From NCBI GenBank assembly GCA_002914805.1, contig JXTB01000611.1, forward strand, positions 57,338-121,337: a stretch of DNA of 64,000 nucleotides, given 5' to 3'. The translations under genes and the position numbers were made by a program. This document shows positions 50,249 through 60,849 of the stretch, one piece after another. Origin of the DNA: Parasponia andersonii. Its lineage: Eukaryota; Streptophyta; Magnoliopsida; Rosales; Cannabaceae. The notes beneath the pieces are model-generated. The model saw nothing but the letters and a program-made list of their open reading frames with translations. It was not told the DNA's origin and searched no databases. Every line of letters begins with the position of its first letter. The first letter of the stretch is position 1.

Positions 50249-50439
50249 GTGTTGGTATCAGAGCGGAAGTTTAATCATTTCTGAAGACTATCTTCATAGG
50301 TACGATCATGTGACAAAAAGCTCAGTCAACCAGTAAGTTTTAATTTCCTATGTTAGCATTAAATTTGATACCATATGTTATGTCTTTATTATTGGTTGTT
50401 ATACATGGATGTAAGTGAAATGGAAACTATACAGGGAAT

Positions 50440-51390
50440 CATGCCAAGGCCTAGGGGTTAAACTAGCTAGCGAAGGGATGATAAGACAAGTGCTACTGAA
50501 AATGAGATCAACAAGGATGTTGTTATAGGAAGGTTGACAGAGTTGGTTGAGACACAAGCAAGACAGTTAGAAAAGCTTATAGAAAGGGAGGAAAGGCATG
50601 GAGATCAAGCACTACCACAGGCCATAGTTAGACAAGAAAATTATAAACCTGCTTGTGAGAGGTTTAGAAAGAATAAGCCTCCAGCTTTCAAGGGTAAAAC
50701 TGATCCACTGCTTGTAGAAGAGTGGGTTAGGAGTATTGAGGGTATTTTTGATTACATTAGAATCTCTGATGACAAAAAAGTTTCATGTGCCACTTTTGTG
50801 TTTCAAATGGATGCTAGACACTGGTGGGATTCTATGAAGTCCATCACTGATATTAACAGGCTTACATGGGAGCAATTTAAGGAAATATTCTACCGAAAAT
50901 ATTTCAGCAATGCACACAGAGTAATGAAAGCTGCTGAGTTTGTTAATCTGAAACAAGGAGGTACGTCTGTTAGTGACTACATAAAGAAATTTGAAGAGTT
51001 ATCCCGATTTGCTCCACACATGGTGAGCACAAACGAGCTAAAAGTAAACCAGTTCTTACAGGGGCTCAAGGGAGAAATTTATAGGGATGTTAAGATATCT
51101 GCTCATAAAGATATGCCATATGCTAAGGTTGCAGACAAAGCTCTTGAAGCAGAAGAGACTGAACTAAGGGTTATTAAAGCTCAAGAAATTCGCAGTAATA
51201 TAAATATAGCAAGGAAAAATACAACCTTTGGAGGAGGATCTCAACCAGGGGCTAGTAGAAATAAAAGAAAATGGCAACAGAATCAAAGAGAAAGATAAGA
51301 GCCACAGAAACGCCAAGCAACAGGCCAACAGATACAATCAACTACAACCCAGAGGACTGTTTGTCCTAAATATAGGAAGACTCATCGTGG
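50440..51390 (+). pseudogene. gag region of the 47555-57306 chromovirus
   Basis: A 254-codon frame (50534-51298) carries the gag capsid-like domain (KNKPPAFKGKTDPLLVEEWV, CATFVFQMDARHWWDSM, FYRKYFSNAHRVMKAAEF, VSDYIKKFEELSRFAPHMV). In the family, gag assembles the particle and runs into a zinc knuckle just downstream. The element lies next to an assembly gap and is treated as a fossil. Confidence 0.9.
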
Positions 51391-51400
51391 AGAATGTCTA

Positions 51401-53052
51401 ATGGGTTCTGGTGCTTGCTTCTTGTGTGGAAAATCTGGACACTATGCAAAGAATTGTCCAAATGCTACAGATGAGCAGAAGAAAGTCCCAGCTCGTGTAT
51501 ATACAATGACCAAAGAAGATGCCAAGGCGAACCCATCTGTTGTAGCAGATGAGATTCTTATCTTTGGTATTCCTATTCATGCATTAATAGATTCAGGGGC
51601 TACACATTCATTTGCATCACCTGCATTTATGAGGAAATTGGGCAAAACACCAGAGTACTTGAATTTCAAATATTGTGTAACCATTCCATCAGGAGAAGTT
51701 TTATGTTCTGAACAAGTTCTCAAGGCATGTCCAATCCAAATAGCTGGTAAAGATTGGTGTGTAGATTTGATAGTGTTGGATATGCAAGATTTTGAGGTTA
51801 TCTTAGGTATGGATTGGTTATCAAAATACCATGCTACTATTGATTGCTATTTGAAGAGGGTAGTGTTTCAGCCACCAAGTACAGAGAAGCTCACTTTTGT
51901 TGGTACTAGTGGAAACTCGATGATTCCAATAATCTCCTCAATAAAAGCAAGGAAATTACTAGAAAAGGGATGCATAGGTTACTTGGCCAACATGATGGAT
52001 ACTAGAGAAGAGTTAAAAGTGAAGCCTGAAGAAGTGTCGATAGTTAGTGAATTTCTTGATGTATTTCCTGAAGATTTGTCTCAGTTACCACCTGATAGAG
52101 AGATAGATTTTGTTATTGACTTATTGCTCAGTACAGCTCCAATTTCGAAAGCACCTTATAGAATGGCTCTGGCAAAGTTAAAGGAACTAAAAGTACAGTT
52201 ACAAGAGTTTCTAGACAAAGGTTTTATTCGCCCAAGCTTTTCATCATGGGGTGCTCCGGTTTTGTTTGTAAAGAAGAAAGATGTGACTATGAGGCTTTGC
52301 ATTGATTATAGGGAGTTGAATAAGGTCATAATCAAAAACAAGTATCCACTTCCCAGGATTAATGATTTGTTTAATCAACTACAAGGAGCTTCTGTGTTTT
52401 CAAAGATTGACTTAAGATCAGGTTACCACCAATTGAAAATTAAGGAGGAAGATATTCCAAAAACTGCTTTCAGAACCAGATATAGACACTATGAGTTTTT
52501 AGTAATGCCCTTTGGATTAACGAATGCCCCAGCTGTTTTCATGGATATGATGAATCGAGTATTTAAGGATTTCCTAGATAAATTCATTATAGTTTTCGTC
52601 GATGATATCTTGATTTACTCACGCTCAAGAGATGAGCATATAGAACATTTGAGGACCGTGTTGAGAATTCTTAGGGAAAAGCAGTTGTATGCTAAGTTTA
52701 AGAAGTGTGAATTCTGGTTAGAGAAAGTTATCTTTCTTGGTCATGTGATTTCTGAAAATGGTATTTCTGTGGATCCAACAAAAGTTGAAGCTGTGAATAA
52801 TTGGTTGAGACCTACAAATGTTTCCGAGATTCGTAGCTTCTTAGGGTTAGCTGGTTATTATAGACGCTTTGTTGAAGGTTTCTCGAAGCTGGCTTCTCCA
52901 TTGACTCATTTAACGAGGAAGAATGTGAAGTTTCACTGGAACGAAAATTGTGAAAGGAGTTTTGAGGAGTTGAAGCATCGTTTGATAACAGCCCTTATAC
53001 TTTCAATACCATCCGGATCAGGAGGATTTGTTGTTTATAGTGATGCCTCAAA
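51401..53052 (+). pseudogene. Zinc knuckle, protease, reverse transcriptase and RNase H start of the 47555-57306 chromovirus
   Basis: A long open frame holds the CCHC knuckle ([15 protein letters not shown]), protease ([34 protein letters not shown]), and the linker [15 protein letters not shown]. Reverse transcriptase follows ([64 protein letters not shown]), with the thumb and connection ([20 protein letters not shown]). The first RNase H residues (FVVYSDAS) come right at the gap. Motif spacing is that of intact relatives. Confidence 0.92.
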
Positions 53053-53435
53053 NNNNNNNNNNNNNNNNNNNNNNNNNNNNNNNNNNNNNNNNNNNNNNNN
53101 NNNNNNNNNNNNNNNNNNNNNNNNNNNNNNNNNNNNNNNNNNNNNNNNNNNNNNNNNNNNNNNNNNNNNNNNNNNNNNNNNNNNNNNNNNNNNNNNNNNN
53201 NNNNNNNNNNNNNNNNNNNNNNNNNNNNNNNNNNNNNNNNNNNNNNNNNNNNNNNNNNNNNNNNNNNNNNNNNNNNNNNNNNNNNNNNNNNNNNNNNNNN
53301 NNNNNNNNNNNNNNNNNNNNNNNNNNNNNNNNNNNNNNNNNNNNNNNNNNNNNNNNNNNNNNNNNNNNNNNNNNNNNNNNNNNNNNNNNNNNNNNNNNNN
53401 NNNNNNNNNNNNNNNNNNNNNNNNNNNNNNNNNNN
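53053..53435. other. Assembly gap (N run)
   Basis: 383 undetermined bases inside the chromovirus, between the start of RNase H and the end of the integrase zinc region. From relatives I would expect roughly 800 bases there, so the N count probably does not reflect the true length. Confidence 0.97.
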
Positions 53436-54563
53436 ATGCCAGCAAGTCAAAGCTGAACATCAAAGACCTGCTGGGAAATTAAAGCCTTTGAACATACCTG
53501 AATGGAAATGGGAAGAGATTGCTATGGATCTTATTGTTGGACTTCCTAAGAAAACTAAGGGACATGATGCTATTTGGGTGATTGTGGATAGATATACAAA
53601 ATCAGCTCATTTCCTTCCTGTTAGAATAACCTATAACTTGGATCAGTTTGCTCGGTTATATGTTCAGGAGATTGTGAGACTACATGGTGTTCCAAAAGTT
53701 ATCATTTCTGACCGAGATTCTAGATTTACTTCGAAATTTTGGAGGAGTGTTCAAGAGGCAGTGGGTACAAAATTGGCATTTAGTACAGCTTTTCATCCAC
53801 AAACTGATGGGCAATCAGAGAGGACTATACAGACCCTTGAAGACATGCTCAGAGCTTGTGTGTTGGATTTCCATGGATCTTGGAGCAAATACTTACCACT
53901 TATAGAATTTGCTTACAATAATAGATACCAAGCTTCCATTGAAATGCCCCCATATGAAGCATTGTATGGAAGAAAGTGCAGATCTCCTATTCATTGGGAC
54001 GAGATAGGGGAGAGAAAATTTCTGGGTCCAGAATTAATAAGAGAGACAAATGAGATAGCAGAAAAGATTCGAAAAAGGATACTAGCTGCTCAAAGTAGAC
54101 AAAAACATTATTCAGATCCTCAAAAAAGAAAACTAGAATTAAACATTGGAGATAAAGTATTCTTGAAGGTTGCTCCCATGAAAGGAATCATGAGGTTTGG
54201 GAAAAAAGAAAGCTAAGTCCCAGATATGGAGGTCCTTTTGAGATACTCGGAAAAGTTGGAGATGTTGCCTATAGACTCACCTTGCCGCCATCATTGTCAA
54301 ATGTACACAATGTATTTCATGTCTCTATATTAAAAAGGTACATTTCAAATCCTTCACATGTTCTGAATTTTGAGCAATTAGAGCTAAATCAAGATGTGAG
54401 TTATGAGGAACATCCAGTGAAGATTTTGGATACAAAAGAAAAAGAACTTAGAAACAAGAAAATCCCTTCGGTCAAAGTATTGTGGAAGAACCATGAAGTG
54501 GAAGAGGCCACATGGGAAAGAGAGGAAGACATGAAAACTAAGTATCCACACCTATTTCGGTAA
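53436..54563 (+). pseudogene. Integrase core and chromodomain of the 47555-57306 chromovirus
   Basis: Starts at the end of the zinc region (QVKAEHQRPAGK in the frame). The integrase core follows (IPEWKWEEIAMDLIVGLPKK, VIISDRDSRFTSKFWRSVQE, FHPQTDGQSERTIQTLEDML), then the C-terminal domain. The terminal chromodomain is at about 54400-54560 ([20 protein letters not shown]). A chromodomain here is the hallmark of chromoviruses. Confidence 0.92.
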
Positions 54564-54602
54564 GCAAATTTCGAGGACGAAATTTTATAAGGAGGGGAGA
54601 AT

Positions 54603-57306
54603 TGTGGTGCCCAAGATTCTCACATGCATATTGAGCCAATAATAAATATGTTCTAATTGTATATTAGGCATCTACAAGTCATTAATACTAGTTTTATAGT
54701 AACATACTCATTCATTATGTTATGTGCATTTACATACATATTATTACACTAATGACTATCGAAGTGTCCAAATACAGTGTAAAGGTTCAATACCCTCAAA
54801 GAGAGAGAGCTCGGTGTGCTAAAAGAACAAAGAATATAATTATGAAAGTAATACTATATTTGCATTGTTAATTGGAGTGTAATTAACTTATTTGTTTGCT
54901 TAATGATTGGTTATGGGGCTAGGTTCCACCAAATTATAATAAGATTGGCCAAATAGGATCATAAGTCAAAGTATGACTAACTTTCACTTTCTAAGGTAGG
55001 ATTCACCAACTTTGGCTACACTTAGGTGTATAGGAGTGACCAGTAACGTGGTGAGTATGGTAAGAATGTTTTAGATCTGGACACATGGAAAGTCATGTGT
55101 AAAATATCCAAAATACCCCTTAGAATTTAAGTTATACCTTTTCTTAGCCATTAAGTGTTGATTTTCGCTCAAATCTGGTCATTTGCTTTCCCTTTCTCTC
55201 CAGCCACGACCTGAGCCTCTCCAATATCTTTTTACACTTCTCTCAACTTCCCTTAACCATCTCCAAGAGTTTCCAAGTGGTAGAACTCAAGTTGGAGCTC
55301 TAGAAAGCAAGATAGATCAAAACTAGTCAAGGTAGTTCTACTAATTCTTCTTTCTAGGTCTTTCCCTATAATTTCAATTCTCTACTTGTTCCCACTTAAA
55401 TATTTGTTATTCAGGTCTTCTTAAGTCTAAAAATCTAATTCTAAGCCTAGAGAATCAGTTTGGTGGAGGTAGAAGGCAAGAACTCTAACAAAACCTCAAA
55501 CTAGTCAAAGTGAGCATTATGTATGATTTTGAACTTATAGTTAATTTCTTTTGTATTAGCCCTTAAACCAAAGCAATTATTTGATTAATAATGGTCCTAG
55601 AAACCCTTATATATATTGCTAGAAACATAGAATTTAAGTGGAGATTTCAAGTTACATTTAGAGCCCCAAAATTGGTAATTGTGCATTCAAGTGTTTCCGT
55701 GGGTGTATTAAGCTTTCTATACTTGTAATCTGATTTCCTCAACTTGCAATGGATATGTCATGGATTCTATTATTTATTCCATTAATTTAGTTGTTGTTTG
55801 TAGCCATAGACAAGTACATAAATTGTTTTAAACTTGTCCAAACCGAAAAAGATTTAAAATGTGCTTCTATGTTATCCTAGGTATTCCTTTTGATTTGTAT
55901 ATGTGGGAATTAGTTTGTTGATTACTATCACAGGTCTTAAACCATGATTTTAATCATGTGGGGATGTCCTAAAAATAGGGAAGGTGCTGTCCAAATATTT
56001 TTAAAATCAATTGGTACCATTTAGCAGCAAATGAACTAGTTTTACAAAATTAGGTGCCATTTTGGATCATTTTTGTGCTAATGAACTACCATTCATATTT
56101 TACTACTTTTGAATAGTTTTTCAATGCTAGATATTGGCTGCTAAGTACCTTAAGTGATTTATATACTCCTGAGTCATTTTAAGATTAAGTTTCCTAAATT
56201 GGTGGAAGTTCTGATTTCGGTCTTGTTCAATTATCTTAATGCATTCTTTTGTAAAATGTGCACCTTGAATAATAGTAATTTATGACAGGTAACTAGCATA
56301 CCAATCTCTAGAGGATATTGACCCTTTCTACTATCAATTTCTATTCAGGACACGAGGTAAGTAAAGGCTTACAACTGCGTCACAAGAATTACATGGAAGA
56401 TGTCATTATGTGAAATTTACTTATTCTTAAAAGTTACAAAATGGCATATGCATGGCACGTCTAGCATGTAAATTGAGAATTTCATTACAGAATATTTAAA
56501 AGTGAGTACCATTGTACCAATTTTATAAGATAAGTTTTAATGGCAATTGCTAGTCTGTCGGAGCTGGGTAGGTAAGTCTGTTGATGTAGACTCTCCCGTT
56601 GAAGCGGGACTTGCGGATCTTATGATGTGTCTCGTTGAAGCAGGACAATATTAGCGTGGTGTGGAATGCCCTTTTGATGAGGGAAGGAGTTTTCAAAAAC
56701 CTAACACGACGGTCGCACCTTATTTTTACTCTTGGCCAGAGTTTTCGCCTAATGTTATCACGGCCTATCGACTTACGGAACTAGCAATGCACTAAAGGGC
56801 CCAACTATGAATAAGTTTTAAGGAAAATACATGGACAAAATTTTTTAAGAAAGAATAGGGTACAATGGGAACTTTACGAGATTTTAAAGAATACATAAGC
56901 ATGCATAGTTTGTACTTACTGAGCTTTAGCTCATTTTAGTCTTGTGATGCAGATGAGGAGGCACATTTTGGTGTTAACTAGCTGGTTGCCTGGCTTGCCT
57001 TTTGTCGCCGTGATCATACAGATGTAGACGAACTTGACCTGTGGGCGATATTTTTGTTTTGAGATATTTTGGTGTAATGTAAATATTACTGCTGATAGCA
57101 AAATCGACTGGTGAAAACCTCTTTTGATTGTACATTTTGTAAAGACACTTTTAACAAGAAATGTCATGCAGTTGCTTTTGTTTAAAGGTTTTAGAAAGTT
57201 CAAATTTGCCCACCTTTTTATCAAAACAAAAGATAATGTTTAAAAAAGAATAATACTTCATAGTTTGACTGTATATGATAATATGGTTAAGCTAGGGGGT
57301 GTTACA
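54603..57306 (+). repeat. 3' LTR of the 47555-57306 chromovirus
   Basis: 2704 bp. It follows the polypurine tract AAGGAGGGGAGAA (about 54588-54600) and ends GGTGTTACA at 57306. Confidence 0.95.
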
Positions 57307-58074
57307 CATACCACATAGTCAATTAAGCAGCAGAGTAGGTCACAAAGGGGGCACGCCATTCGACGCGTGTCCAAGGTAACCATTTAAAAGCCACACGAGT
57401 CACACGTGATACCGCATGGGCCCATAGGCTGTCTGAGGCCAGGGCCAAATCCATCCTAGGCCCTGGACGGTTCAGCCCAATCCAGTTCTTGCCTCGACAG
57501 CTGGAGGTCAGAAGCCTCGAGGGTCTTCTACCAGAAGACCACGGGAGGCAACGTGCTTCTCCAGACCTAGACAAGACATTTAATGCGATCCTGGGTGGAT
57601 GCGCACATTGGGCAAACCGCCCCGATAGAACGGTGGTTTGTTAAAGTCTCGCCCCCGATAGGTCCGAGTCGTAGGGGACAGCGAAAAGCAGGCCATGATG
57701 ATGCAAGGAAAATCACAGTAATCACGGCCCCGTGATCTCTGGAGTAAGTCATGGTGGGAAAAGGTACTCAATCCTGGGATTGAGCGCCGGGAAAAGCTCC
57801 CAGTTCCAAGATTATGTATATAAGCCTTACTTCCCCATCGAAAAAAAGAGATGAAGATTGACATATAAAAAGAAAAACTAAATCTTTGCTTCTCAGTCTC
57901 AGGGAAAAATAATTGACTTAAGCATCGGAGAGTTTTTACAGGTAGCTACCACCGCCTCTCCGACCCGACCTGAAATAAAAAGCATGCTGGGATAGCAAGG
58001 ATACATGGATAGTTAGTAGATACAACGTCAGCAGTTCAGAGATACATGGACATCTGGTAAGAATCGCACCAACA
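57307..58074 (+). repeat. 3' LTR of Tat element 2, second piece
   Basis: Resumes with CATACCACATAGTCAATTAA and follows the 5' LTR to CCAACA at 58074. It contains about 85 bases not present in the 5' LTR copy. Confidence 0.9.
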
Positions 58075-58099
58075 TGAGAATTTACCCAAATCAAAATAC

Positions 58100-58164
58100 C
58101 TTTTTCTCTCTCGATGACAAAATGTCTGTAAATATTTTTCCATTGTCCTATTTTACACATTGGG
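58100..58164 (-). pseudogene. GH36 pseudogene, most upstream exon piece
   Basis: The minus strand reads TMEKYLQTFCHRERKR, which matches the family segment just before the MPDMLNWFGWC block, and stops at a GT donor (58099-58098). About 20 bases of intron follow to the target duplication at 58075-58079. The rest of the same intron resumes at 37239. Upstream (58165-58185) is an A-rich tract on the minus strand with no further family sequence. The N-terminal domain has been lost, displaced or lies outside this window. Confidence 0.8.
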
Positions 58165-58744
58165 TTTTTTTTTTTTGTTTTTTTGAAAGAAAGTTATTAG
58201 TTTTTTAAAGTTTTGAAAAACCGAGATACAAATATAAAATGATAAATCGAGGTAAATTAATATATCGGTTGGCTATTGAAACCTTTTGAATTGGAACATC
58301 GGTACTCAATATAAATCATTTTCGTTTATAAAAGTAAAAGAATAAAAAATATGAGCAAGCAGGATGGCAATTGCAAACTTTTCTTGGGCTCGTCTTTTGC
58401 TTCTTATAATTCTATAGAAATACAAAATTGTCATGCTTTCGATTCCTATTCTAGTCTAGTCCTACGCGGCACATATTGGCAATTGGAAAAGCATAAAAAT
58501 TCTACGTCCTGCTTCTTAGAAAACACAATTAACAAAAAAAAAGAGCTTTATATTTTGTTAGTTATCTTATTACTTGTGTTAGCAAATGATACTGTGAAGT
58601 AACTATTGCGTCACAATCATAAGATTTATAGTACTTATATGAGACTAGTAAGAATAATTGATTGTGATTAATTACGAGCTTCTAACCATTTTAAGTAATA
58701 AAGGTATTCTAGGTTTTTTTTATCAAAAGTTATTATAATATTTT
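58165..58744. other. AT-rich non-coding DNA upstream of the broken GH36 gene
   Basis: Begins with an A-rich tract on the minus strand (58165-58185). No GH36 N-terminal sequence or other gene is recognisable. The plus-strand frame at 58351-58602 has no family character. Confidence 0.5.
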
Positions 58745-59115
58745 AGGGTAAATTGTAAAAACAATATATTGAAGTTTGAGTATTCTGTAATTTAAATCTT
58801 AAGTTTTAGACTCTTCAAAATTATATCTTGAGATTAAAAATTACTGAAAATTAATACATTGAATTGACTTTTTTAATAACTTTGAGAAATAAAAAATAAT
58901 AATAGCATCAAAATAAAGAATAATAAAGACTAATATAATTTTGATAAAGAATATTAATATCTTTTTGTTATTAAAAATAGTAAAAAAAAAATCAGTGCAT
59001 AGTATTAGTTTTTGCAAATTCTTAATCTCATAGTATTGTTTTATATGGCTTAAACTTCAAGTTTTAAATTGCAGAATACTCAAATATCAAGATATTCTTT
59101 TACAGTTTATTCAAA
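58745..59115. mobile_element. Foldback/MITE-like element with long inverted repeats
   Basis: The left arm (about 58745-58880) and the right arm (about 58978-59115) are reverse complements over roughly 130 bases with scattered mismatches. Both contain TTTGAGTATTCTG followed by a near-identical AATTTAAA stretch. Only about 100 bases separate them. There is no coding capacity. A clear target duplication was not found. The shape fits a Mutator-type or foldback MITE. Confidence 0.65.
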
Positions 59116-60083
59116 ATTATATTAATTATTTTATGAGTTGTATCAGCAACAATTGTGCACGACGAATGTAACCATAGAATCACAAAGTATTTATTCGCAT
59201 CGAATCTATATAAGACTCACAGTAAATTAGTTATACACATCTCACCAAAGCTTTATGTAATTAATACACTTTAATTTCTTTTTCAAGTAGTACAGTTAGA
59301 GAATTTTTTATTGATACCCACTATAATGGTAGAATACATGTTTTCTTAGAAAACCATTATTACATTTCTTTTGGATAAACAATTTTAACAATAAAGATCA
59401 ATGGCGCAAATTTTTCTCACGAGTTCTTTTAAAATTTTGGTAGAAATATACCAAAAAAAGTAAATAGTACTAAAAAGAGAAACATTAGGCACTTGAATTC
59501 CAAAAGGATAAATTAGAGGCTAATATATCAAAATGATAATAGGTTATAGGTCAATAGTGATAGTTTTAATAAATTAATATTAATGAGCACAAACAATGCA
59601 ATACACAAAGTGTAGCTCATCCAACATATTCAAAGCATAAATAATTATTATTGGAATTTGAGTATATCAAATATATTAAAGTGAGTAAAGATTACCTTAT
59701 TAGCTTTCCATAGGTACAAGAGGAGGCTTATAAGCCTCCTCACTCTTCCTCCATTTCATTCTCTGAAATGATGCCATACATAAGTAGACACATATAATGT
59801 GCCTATATATATATATATATATATGCAATTGTGGTAGGAAGTGTCATGGCCCAATAAGTAAACCATGATAGGAATGAGGGAGCTTATGGACCTCTTGCCA
59901 GTTAGTCAATAAGTGTCCATTCTATTATGACCTGTATATACAATACCATGCAAAGTTAATTATACATACAAATATAGTTGTCCTTAACATACTTTAATTG
60001 TGACATTATAATGAGTTGCAAATGATTATACTGGTTTATACAAAGTATTCTAACAAATAGTCCTATTTACCTTTTACTTTAAG
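59116..60083. other. AT-rich non-coding DNA
   Basis: Includes an (AT)n run near 59804-59824 and a short perfect palindrome at about 59728-59744 (GAGGCTTATAAGCCTC). No gene is seen. Confidence 0.5.
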
Positions 60084-60846
60084 GCCTATTTGGTTGCAAT
60101 GGTATAAAGGTAATGGTAACGGTATTAGTAATCAGAATGGAATGAAAAAAGAATAGTAATTTAATTATGTTATTTGGTTGAAGTGGTGAAATCAGTAATT
60201 GAATGGATATTCTTATGTTAGATTAAGTGTGAAAATGAATAGAATTAGTTGTATAATAACAAAAATACTCTTAAGCTTAAAATAAATATTTGAAGTATTT
60301 TAAATTATATTTAGCATTAAATTATTTTATTCATTAAATTATTATTTTATTATTTTATTATTTTATTTTATATTTAGCATTATTTTATTAATTATTTTTT
60401 TATTAATTAAATTATTATTTTATTTAATTATTTAATTATTCATTTTATTAATTAAATTATTTTACATTTAGCATTATTTTATTATTATTTTATTAATATT
60501 ATTTCATATTCATATATTTATTAAAAAAAACACATGTGACAAGAAAAAAAATATTTCATATCAAAAATAAAAAATTATTATTTTCTTCATAAAATTTGTA
60601 TTCTTAATAATTTTTTTTTCATTACTATCACATTTTTCATACAATGTTAATTGGGGAAGAGAGAAAAAAGCTAATGGAATGGAATAAGTTTCCACTCAAG
60701 ATTAGGTAGAATGCAATTCCTTCAAATTCTTTTCCATTAGAAAACTTATTTCCATTCCGGCATCCTAAACAAGCATTGGAATTGGGTTATTTTGGAATCA
60801 ACTTCAATCATTTCCTTTCTATTCACCACAACCAAACATGCCCTAC
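60082..60846. mobile_element. MITE-like element (PIF/Harbinger or hAT style ends)
   Basis: The left end AGGCCTATTTGGTTGCAATG and the right end, read inverted, AGGGCATGTTTGGTTGTGG are partly complementary over about 35 bases. The interior is AT-rich with TTATTTTA-type repeats (60320-60490). Such GGNNNGTTTGGTTG ends are typical of short plant DNA elements. The 3-bp target duplication is not convincing. The open frame at 60776 overlaps its end and is not a gene. Confidence 0.5.
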
Positions 60847-60849
60847 CGG

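Larger units (their letters stand above)
47555..57306 (+). mobile_element. Tekay/Del-like chromovirus nested in the 3' LTR of Tat element 2
   Basis: 9.75 kb. LTRs of about 2.7 kb at both ends start TGTGGTGCCC and end GGTGTTACA. Flanking 5-mers are CGTAC (47550-47554) and CATAC (57307-57311), a target duplication with one G/A difference. Plus-strand order is initiator-Met primer site, gag, zinc knuckle, protease, reverse transcriptase, assembly gap (53053-53435), integrase core, chromodomain. It is the best preserved element here, with long open frames and only two or three apparent breaks outside the gap. Because of the gap its wholeness cannot be judged. The LTRs differ by about 4-6% by eye in the part compared. 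Confidence 0.95.
37240..58074 (+). mobile_element. Tat-lineage Ty3/gypsy LTR retrotransposon 2, broken, with a chromovirus in its 3' LTR
   Basis: LTRs start TGTGGGGC and end CCAACA. Flanking 5-mers are CGAGA (37235-37239) and TGAGA (58075-58079), a target duplication with one C/T difference. Plus-strand order is protease, reverse transcriptase, RNase H, a second RNase H (TLYTDGSINASGLGIEIVL), integrase, two families of tandem repeats, then an antisense coding region. It is clearly more GC-rich than its surroundings. The 3' LTR is interrupted by the chromovirus at 47555-57306. A fossil with more than ten breaks. Confidence 0.92.
17390..58164 (-). pseudogene. GH36 galactosyltransferase pseudogene (seed-imbibition/raffinose-synthase family), split by two retrotransposon clusters
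   Basis: This is the remains of one host gene of the galactinol-sucrose galactosyltransferase / seed-imbibition family, which moves galactose in raffinose-type sugars. Exon pieces lie in family order on the minus strand in three blocks: 58100-58164, 36451-37155 and 17390-18693. Introns between pieces are kept with GT-AG ends, so this is a decayed genomic gene and not a processed copy. Family blocks include [106 protein letters not shown] and CKVGKKNLIHNEHPGT. Several frameshifts and stops break it. The nucleophile block, normally KVDVQ, reads EANVQ, so the catalytic Asp is lost. The N-terminal third is not found. A Tat element (18694-36445) split one exon and another (37240-58074) an intron. 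Confidence 0.92.

Noticed and set aside
52995-53463. Open frames across the second gap on both strands
   Set aside because: Artefacts of N translation. Only the plus-strand frame entering and leaving the gap has family content.
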